Source: an uncultured Clostridia bacterium (GTDB lineage: Bacteria; Bacillota; Clostridia; TANB77; CAG-465). From it: a stretch of 64,000 bases of DNA. Below are positions 59,129-64,000 of this stretch, piece after piece. Numbering within the stretch: the first letter of the stretch is position 1; every line of letters begins with the position of its first letter. A model generated the notes under the pieces. The model was not told the DNA's origin and searched no databases. It was given only the letters and a program-made list of their open reading frames with translations. The stretch is from positions 1 through 64,000 of the forward strand of contig CAKOYA010000001.1 of assembly GCA_934130325.1 (NCBI GenBank), in the 5' to 3' direction. The position numbers and the translations under genes are program-made.

Positions 59129-60817
59129 TTATTTTTTAAAAAATCCTCTTGATCTAGAACTTCCTTGTGACCTTGTGCTACTAGTTCTACTAGAAACAGG
59201 ATAAATCGAATTAATAATGTTCTCAAGATTAAATTTAAAATCATCCGTAAATGTTGCAAATTTATTAGAGTACTTATATACCATTTCTACATATTTTCTA
59301 TAGTTATCTATATCAAAAGGTAAAATATAATATGAAATATTTGATGAGTTAAACAATTCATCATACATTTTTAGATCATAACTAGTATATGTAGCAATTC
59401 CATCTAATATATCTCTAGCAGTAAGAACACACTTTACGTGTTTATTAATAATTACCCTAAGCTTATTCATAGGAATTCCTTTAGATTTTAAACTTCTTAA
59501 AAACATTGTAAGTTGATTTATATTTAATATATCCATATCCTGTACAATATATATCTCTTGACACAATCTAAAGTAATCAACTGGCGTCGTAAAATCTGCA
59601 TCTATTAAAATTACATTATTATTTTGAGATATAGTCTCTAAGGCTACACTAGCATTATATAATTTTCTATCTTCTCCTGGCATACCAGTATAAATGCTTA
59701 ATCTGTCATATATTAATGGTTCATTTAAACCGTTTGATGCATATTTTAAGCTCTCAGCTGCTATATGCCTTTTTCCTTCATTATCATATGTATAGATTGT
59801 ATAAGTATCTCTTTTTCTAGTCATATCTACAATAGCTGTTTTAACCTTATTTCTAGCTAAATATGTACCTATAGCATTAATACAAAAAGTAGTTCCTACC
59901 TTAGGTGCTCCTACAAAACACACAGTTTTTTTATAATCTTTAGGAACCTCATAAACATTCCTTACTACCTCTTTTTCAACTACTTGAGTTACAACTTCTT
60001 TTTGAGGTACTTTTTGAACAACTATTTTTTCAACTATTTCTGGTTCTTTTTTTATTTGAACACTATTAGAATTCTGATTATTATTCAATATCTCTCTAGG
60101 TTTATATTCTGCGGCTTGTGGTTCAATAACCCTAACACTAACATTATCTGGTAATGAATTTATTGCTTTAAATTTTTCACTATTTAAAGCTAAAAATTGT
60201 TTTACATCTGCAGGTAAAAAATTACATATAACTTTTAATTGTTCATTCGTATATTGAGTAGATATTCTATCAAATATTTCATTATATTTATCAGTATTAC
60301 CATTCTGATTTTTATAATATGAAATTATTCTTTGAATTTCAATTTCTGAAACTTCAGCTGATTTATATACATTCTCTCCTACTACATTTTCATAATACTT
60401 TTTTACGTCCTTTTTTAATAATGGCTTATGTATAGCCTCACAAACTTTTCCTTTCGTTCTATCTTGACCAGTTAAAACTGTATACATTCCCAAATTAAAT
60501 AGCTTTGATAAAAACTCATCACCATGTTTTCTTCTATCAGATGCAATGTATACTATACTTTTTGAATCAAACACATCCGTCATATTATCAATATTCTTAA
60601 AAAGATAATCATCTATTTGAGCATAATTAGTAGTTGGAAATTTTTCTAATTCTTCTAATAAAACTGCTCTATCATATCCACCAATTGCAAGCTCATGTAT
60701 AAATTGTTTAAAATAATAAACATTTTTATATTCAATTTTCTCATTATATTTTTCATTATAAAATTTAACAATACCTTTTACAGTATCATCATTATTTATA
60801 CCAAAAAGTACCTTCAT
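59129..60817 (-). CDS. TadZ/MinD-like ATPase with altered P-loop
   Basis: 562 aa. An N-terminal receiver-like domain (~1-140), a low-complexity linker (~225-290) rich in Val/Glu, then a MinD/ParA-type domain. Its P-loop reads VGAPKVGTTF, with Thr where the invariant Lys is expected. IVDMTRKRDTYT and NVILIDADFTT follow as Walker B-like strands. Ser/Arg-rich C-terminal tail. Tad and Cpa pilus ZipA-like partners use such proteins for polar placement. No other tad genes lie nearby. Confidence 0.7.
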   Translation of the reverse strand: MKVLFGINNDDTVKGIVKFYNEKYNEKIEYKNVYYFKQFIHELAIGGYDRAVLLEELEKFPTTNYAQIDDYLFKNIDNMTDVFDSKSIVYIASDRRKHGDEFLSKLFNLGMYTVLTGQDRTKGKVCEAIHKPLLKKDVKKYYENVVGENVYKSAEVSEIEIQRIISYYKNQNGNTDKYNEIFDRISTQYTNEQLKVICNFLPADVKQFLALNSEKFKAINSLPDNVSVRVIEPQAAEYKPREILNNNQNSNSVQIKKEPEIVEKIVVQKVPQKEVVTQVVEKEVVRNVYEVPKDYKKTVCFVGAPKVGTTFCINAIGTYLARNKVKTAIVDMTRKRDTYTIYTYDNEGKRHIAAESLKYASNGLNEPLIYDRLSIYTGMPGEDRKLYNASVALETISQNNNVILIDADFTTPVDYFRLCQEIYIVQDMDILNINQLTMFLRSLKSKGIPMNKLRVIINKHVKCVLTARDILDGIATYTSYDLKMYDELFNSSNISYYILPFDIDNYRKYVEMVYKYSNKFATFTDDFKFNLENIINSIYPVSSRTSSTRSQGSSRSRGFFKK

Positions 60818-60841
60818 ATATTTATCCTCTCCATTTGTTTT

Positions 60842-61165
60842 CTACTTAACGGTTAAAAAGGCATATATTAATGGTAAACACTGAATTATAACCATAAACA
60901 ATGCTATGCCAACTATTAATCTTTGTCCTAATATTTTACTTTCTAAAATTTCAGCTCCAGCAACATAAAATTGATATAATGCATATACAAAAATAAGTGT
61001 AACCACTGGCCAAGAATATTTTTGTAAAAATACTAAAACATTAAGTGTTGTATCCATTATCTTATCATTAGTTGTTATATTAGTTGCAGCAAATGTAAAA
61101 TTACTTACTATTGCAGCTATTATTGCTATCACTATTGCAGTTATTGTTAATTTTTTATAAACCAT
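60842..61165 (-). CDS. Small VirB2/TrbC-like membrane protein
   Basis: 107 aa. Signal-like N-terminus (KLTITAIVIAIIAAIVSNFT with a possible cleavage after FAA), then two membrane helices joined by a short polar loop (GAEILESKILGQR), as in VirB2/TrbC pilins. 24 bp upstream of the TadZ-like gene, and with it under one promoter. The pilin role is inference. Confidence 0.6.
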   Translation of the reverse strand: MVYKKLTITAIVIAIIAAIVSNFTFAATNITTNDKIMDTTLNVLVFLQKYSWPVVTLIFVYALYQFYVAGAEILESKILGQRLIVGIALFMVIIQCLPLIYAFLTVK

Positions 61166-61200
61166 ATTAATCCCTCGCTAAATTCCATATCATTTATCAT

Positions 61201-61229
61201 ATTTTACTATAAAGATAAAAAAATATCAA
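61201..61229 (-). promoter_or_regulatory. Promoter of the VirB2-like/TadZ-like transcript
   Basis: TTGATA (61229-61224), 17-bp spacer, TAAAAT (61206-61201) on the minus strand. 61230-61386 between this and spoIID is AT-rich with nothing else clear. Confidence 0.6.
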
Positions 61230-61397
61230 GTAATCTTACATAAAAAAAGTAAAAATCATACTATTATATCCAATTTTAAAAAAACTAACTGATTTAAATA
61301 ATATTTTCGACTACTTTTTACATAATTCAAACTTAATTTTTTTGAATATTTTGAATATTTAATCCCATTTTACACAATATATTTTTAGGTGATTATT

Positions 61398-62778
61398 TTG
61401 AATATATATCATAAAATTACAGAAAATAATCGGGATAAAACAAATTGCTATATATGTTGATTATCCAGATGAATATGAATTTTCTTTAGATTTCAATTCG
61501 TTTAAAAAAAATGTAATAAAAGTAAGTGATAAAATAAGAGAATATATATTAAAAAACTTAGGAGGAATATCAGATAATACTGCATTAATAATTCTTAATG
61601 GTGTAGTTGTTGGTACCTTAGTTTTAACAAATATATATTCAAAAAATAATTCAACAAATTTAGATACTAATATACCTACAATTATTTCTGAAGACAGTTC
61701 AGATATGATTAATACTAATACCACTAATGACGCCTCCATTTCTGAGACTATTGAAACAAATGAATTAGAAAAAGAAGAAAAAACAGAACAGGAAAATTCA
61801 ATTTCAGAAGAAACACAAAATGTAAAAAATGATAGTTCTACTCAGGTTCAAACCTCTAATACCAAAACAAATAATAATAATAATAACACTAAAACTAATA
61901 CTAACGTTAACAACAACAATAATAATAACAGCAATAATAGTAACAATAATAACAATAGTACTAGCAATAATACTACTGTAGAATCCAATGAAAAGAAAAT
62001 AAATGTTAAGTTATCCTCGGGAAAAACTATAACTATACCTTTAGAAGAATATGTTATTGGAGTAGTGGGTGCAGAAATGCCTGCTGAATTTCATATAGAA
62101 GCTCTCAAAGCGCAGGCAGTGGCTTCAAGAACATATGCATTAAAGAAGACCTTATCAGGTGGTGCAATATCTGCTTCTACATCTGATCAAACATTTTATA
62201 CTACTGATCAATTAAAATCACAATGGGGAAGTTCTTTTAACAAATATTATGAAAAAGTTAAAAACGCTGTTAATGCTACTAAAGGTCAAACCATAAAATA
62301 CAATGGTTCCTATATAGAAGCTTTATTTTTTTCAACAAGTAATGGTAAAACAGAAGCATCTGAAAATGTATGGGGAAATTCTTATCCATATCTGAAAAGT
62401 GTAGACAGCCAATGGGATACTTCTGTTAGAAGTTTTTCGAGTACTAAAACCATATCTATAGATGAAGTTTCTAAAAAACTCGGAGTAAATTTAACATCTC
62501 TTTCTCAAATAAAGGTTATAAATAAAACTATAGGAGATAGAGTTGGAAATATCAGCATATGTGATAAAGTTTTTACTGGGGTTAAAATAAGACAGCTATT
62601 AGGACTACGTTCCGCTGATTTTGAAATATCACAAGATGGAAATAATTTAATATTTACAACCAAAGGTTATGGTCACGGCGTAGGAATGAGCCAATATGGC
62701 TCGAATGGTATGGCAAAATCTGGTTATTCCTATCAACAAATATTAAAACATTATTATACAAACGTTACAATATCATAA
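61398..62778 (+). CDS. spoIID: SpoIID-like engulfment protein, +1 frameshift at CGG
   Basis: AGGTGAT (61387-61393) precedes TTG 61398 (an in-frame GTG at 61389 is the alternative). Frame 0 reads 11 codons, meets CGG at 61431-61433 and stops at TGA 9 codons on. From GGG at 61432 the +1 frame is open to 62778, giving about 459 aa: GIKQIAIYVDYPDEYEFSLD, a membrane helix (IILNGVVVGTLVLTNIY), a long Asn-rich linker, then the SpoIID domain (EYVIGVVGAEMPAEF, ALKAQAVASRTYAL, GHGVGMSQYG). That frame has no ATG, GTG or TTG before ATG 61705, which would lose the membrane anchor. SpoIID cleaves denuded glycan strands with SpoIIP during engulfment. Confidence 0.85.
61431..61433 (+). other. In-frame CGG at the spoIID frame switch
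   Basis: Frame 0: AAT CGG GAT AAA ACA AAT. The +1 frame starts GGG ATA AAA CAA. The ribosome site and start codon belong to frame 0, while the coding content after the CGG belongs to +1. Confidence 0.82.
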
Positions 62779-62787
62779 ATAAAACGT

Positions 62788-62830
62788 GCTATATGAATAT
62801 TTAATTAATATCCATATAGCATATTTTTTA
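62788..62830. terminator. Bidirectional terminator after spoIID
   Basis: TGCTATATG-A-ATATT / AATAT-C-CATATAGCA, with TATTTTTTA to the right. It also covers the end of the convergent dehydrogenase gene. Confidence 0.85.
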
Positions 62831-63820
62831 TTTTACTTCATTTTCACATGAGCCATTTTCAAATATTTGTTTGATATTGGAAAATGTATCACTGGCTATT
62901 TTGTTTAGAGCTTCTTTTGTGAAAAAAGCTTGATGAGATGTAATAAGAACATTCGGCATAGACAATAATGTAGACAGGTCTTTATCTCTAATATATGAAT
63001 TAGACATATCATTAAGGAAAAATTCAGCCTCCTCTTCATAAACATCTAAACATAGTCCACCTATTTTTCCCTCTTCCAATTTTTCAATTAAACTATTTGT
63101 ATCTATTAATTTACCTCTACTTGTATTAATAATATACACTCCATTTTTCATTTTTGAAATACTTTCTGCATTAATCATTTTATTATTATCATCTGTTAAT
63201 GGACAATGTAATGATATTATATCAGATTTGCTATACAATTCATCTAATGGTACATATTCAAAATCTAATTCATTACTAGCTTTTTCATCTTTATATATAT
63301 CATATGCAATAACGTTTGCTCCAAATCCTTTCATTATTTTTATGAAACATTTTCCTATTTTACCTGTACCGATTACTCCAACTGTTTTGCCATGTATATC
63401 AAACCCTAATAGTCCATTTAATGTAAAATTATACTTTTTTGTTCTTTGATATGCCTTATATATTTTTCTATCTACGGCCAAAAGTAACGCTACTGCATGT
63501 TCTGCTACAGCATACGGTGAATACGCTGGTACTCTAACAACTTTAAGACTTTTATTCATATTTTTTATATCTACATTATTATATCCTGCACATCTTAGTG
63601 CGATTAATTTAACTCCACATTCTGTTAGAATATCTATAGTTTTTTTATCTACGATATCATTAACAAAAATGCATACTACATCGTATCCCTTAGCTAGAGG
63701 TGCAGTTTCACCATTTAATTTTGATTCAAAATATGTTATGTCATATCCATAATTTTCATTGTACCTCTCAAATAATTTTTTATCATATTCCTTTGTATCA
63801 AAAAATGCTATTTTTATCAT
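62828..63820 (-). CDS. D-2-hydroxyacid (D-lactate type) dehydrogenase
   Basis: 330 aa from ATG 63820 (GGAGG 5 nt upstream). NAD-binding VGVIGTGKIGKCFIKIM, catalytic Arg in INTSRGKLIDT, Glu in GLCLDVYEEEAEFF, His in SHQAFFTKEA. The LdhA/HdhD subgroup, likely reducing pyruvate or a branched 2-oxoacid. Single-gene transcript with its own promoter. Confidence 0.92.
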   Translation of the reverse strand: MIKIAFFDTKEYDKKLFERYNENYGYDITYFESKLNGETAPLAKGYDVVCIFVNDIVDKKTIDILTECGVKLIALRCAGYNNVDIKNMNKSLKVVRVPAYSPYAVAEHAVALLLAVDRKIYKAYQRTKKYNFTLNGLLGFDIHGKTVGVIGTGKIGKCFIKIMKGFGANVIAYDIYKDEKASNELDFEYVPLDELYSKSDIISLHCPLTDDNNKMINAESISKMKNGVYIINTSRGKLIDTNSLIEKLEEGKIGGLCLDVYEEEAEFFLNDMSNSYIRDKDLSTLLSMPNVLITSHQAFFTKEALNKIASDTFSNIKQIFENGSCENEVK

Positions 63821-63849
63821 ATATACCTCCATTACTTAACTATCTAAAC

Positions 63850-63877
63850 ATTATATCATATATAATTTAGATAACAA
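63850..63877 (-). promoter_or_regulatory. Promoter of the dehydrogenase gene
   Basis: TTGTTA (63877-63872), 16-bp spacer, TATAAT (63855-63850) on the minus strand. Confidence 0.55.
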
Positions 63878-63916
63878 TATTTTTTAATAGATTTTACAAT
63901 ATTTTTCCATATTATT

Positions 63917-63946
63917 ATTATCATAATGTCTAATTATTATGATAAT
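63917..63946. repeat. 11-bp perfect inverted repeat at right edge
   Basis: ATTATCATAAT (63917-63927) / ATTATGATAAT (63936-63946), 8 bp apart, with TTTTT to the right. It could be an operator for the dehydrogenase or a terminator of a transcript cut off by the window. 63951-64000 holds nothing clear. Confidence 0.5.
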
Positions 63947-64000
63947 TTTTGTTCAAAAATCTAAGAAAGATTCTACAATAGTATTTCATACTACTTTAAC

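Noticed and set aside
61461..61739. 92-aa frame on the minus strand opposite spoIID
   Set aside because: Opposite strand of the SpoIID N-terminal coding region, no ribosome site and no family resemblance.

Overview
The window is very AT-rich chromosomal DNA from an endospore-forming low-GC Firmicute, most likely an uncultured gut-type Clostridia lineage. The evidence is Gram-positive PolC, SpoIIP, SpoIID, a spoVAC-spoVAD-spoVAE operon, CotF-like coat proteins, HrcA/CIRCE control of groESL, a LexA-type box at recA, and AGGAGG ribosome sites with frequent TTG/GTG starts. No rRNA, tRNA or CRISPR array was found. I cannot name the species.

The main observation concerns the codon CGG. I checked every CGG/CCG triplet in the window against the reading frames of the called genes. 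Only three in-frame CGG codons turned up: in polC (14718-14720), a two-part ferritin-like spore protein (18798-18800) and spoIID (61431-61433). In each, the rest of the protein lies in the +1 frame and begins exactly one base into that CGG (C|GGA, C|GGA, C|GGG), while frame 0 stops 5-9 codons later. This looks like +1 recoding, or four-base decoding, at an unassigned or hungry CGG codon, needed to make DNA polymerase III and spore proteins.

Layout. 0.1-9.7 kb: Ig-domain pseudopilin-like surface protein, SWIM/SNF2 helicase, orphan response regulator, GH18 cell-wall hydrolase, Ddl, a GME-fold protein and a zinc-ribbon protein. 9.7-18.3 kb: CorA, Map, Adk, threonylcarbamoyl-AMP synthase, HPF, PolC. 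18.4-31.7 kb: sporulation and housekeeping genes (ferritin-like protein, MFS exporter, TopA, SpoIIP, DivIVA-like, SpoVAC/D/E, coat proteins, Mini-III, an MTA/SAH deaminase). 31.8-39.8 kb: groESL, ScpA, DeoD, RecX-RecA, an HD/degenerate-EAL protein, and rplM-rpsI behind a consensus promoter.

39.8-50.1 kb is an accessory island. It is bracketed by two imperfect copies of the rpsI 3' end plus terminator, and carries a tyrosine recombinase with one internal stop, a Panacea-domain operon, a candidate small RNA and a GDP-mannose/glycosyltransferase operon. Three island genes are broken by ordinary lesions (two TAA codons and one dinucleotide slip), unlike the CGG sites.

50.2-53.9 kb is a tandem 1861-bp duplication of htrA plus an unknown gene, nearly identical between copies. 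53.9-64 kb: a flavoprotein, a PLP lyase, a ribbon-helix-helix protein, DUF1292, RuvX, IreB, a degenerate GGDEF protein, a TadZ-like ATPase with a VirB2-like membrane protein, SpoIID and a D-2-hydroxyacid dehydrogenase.
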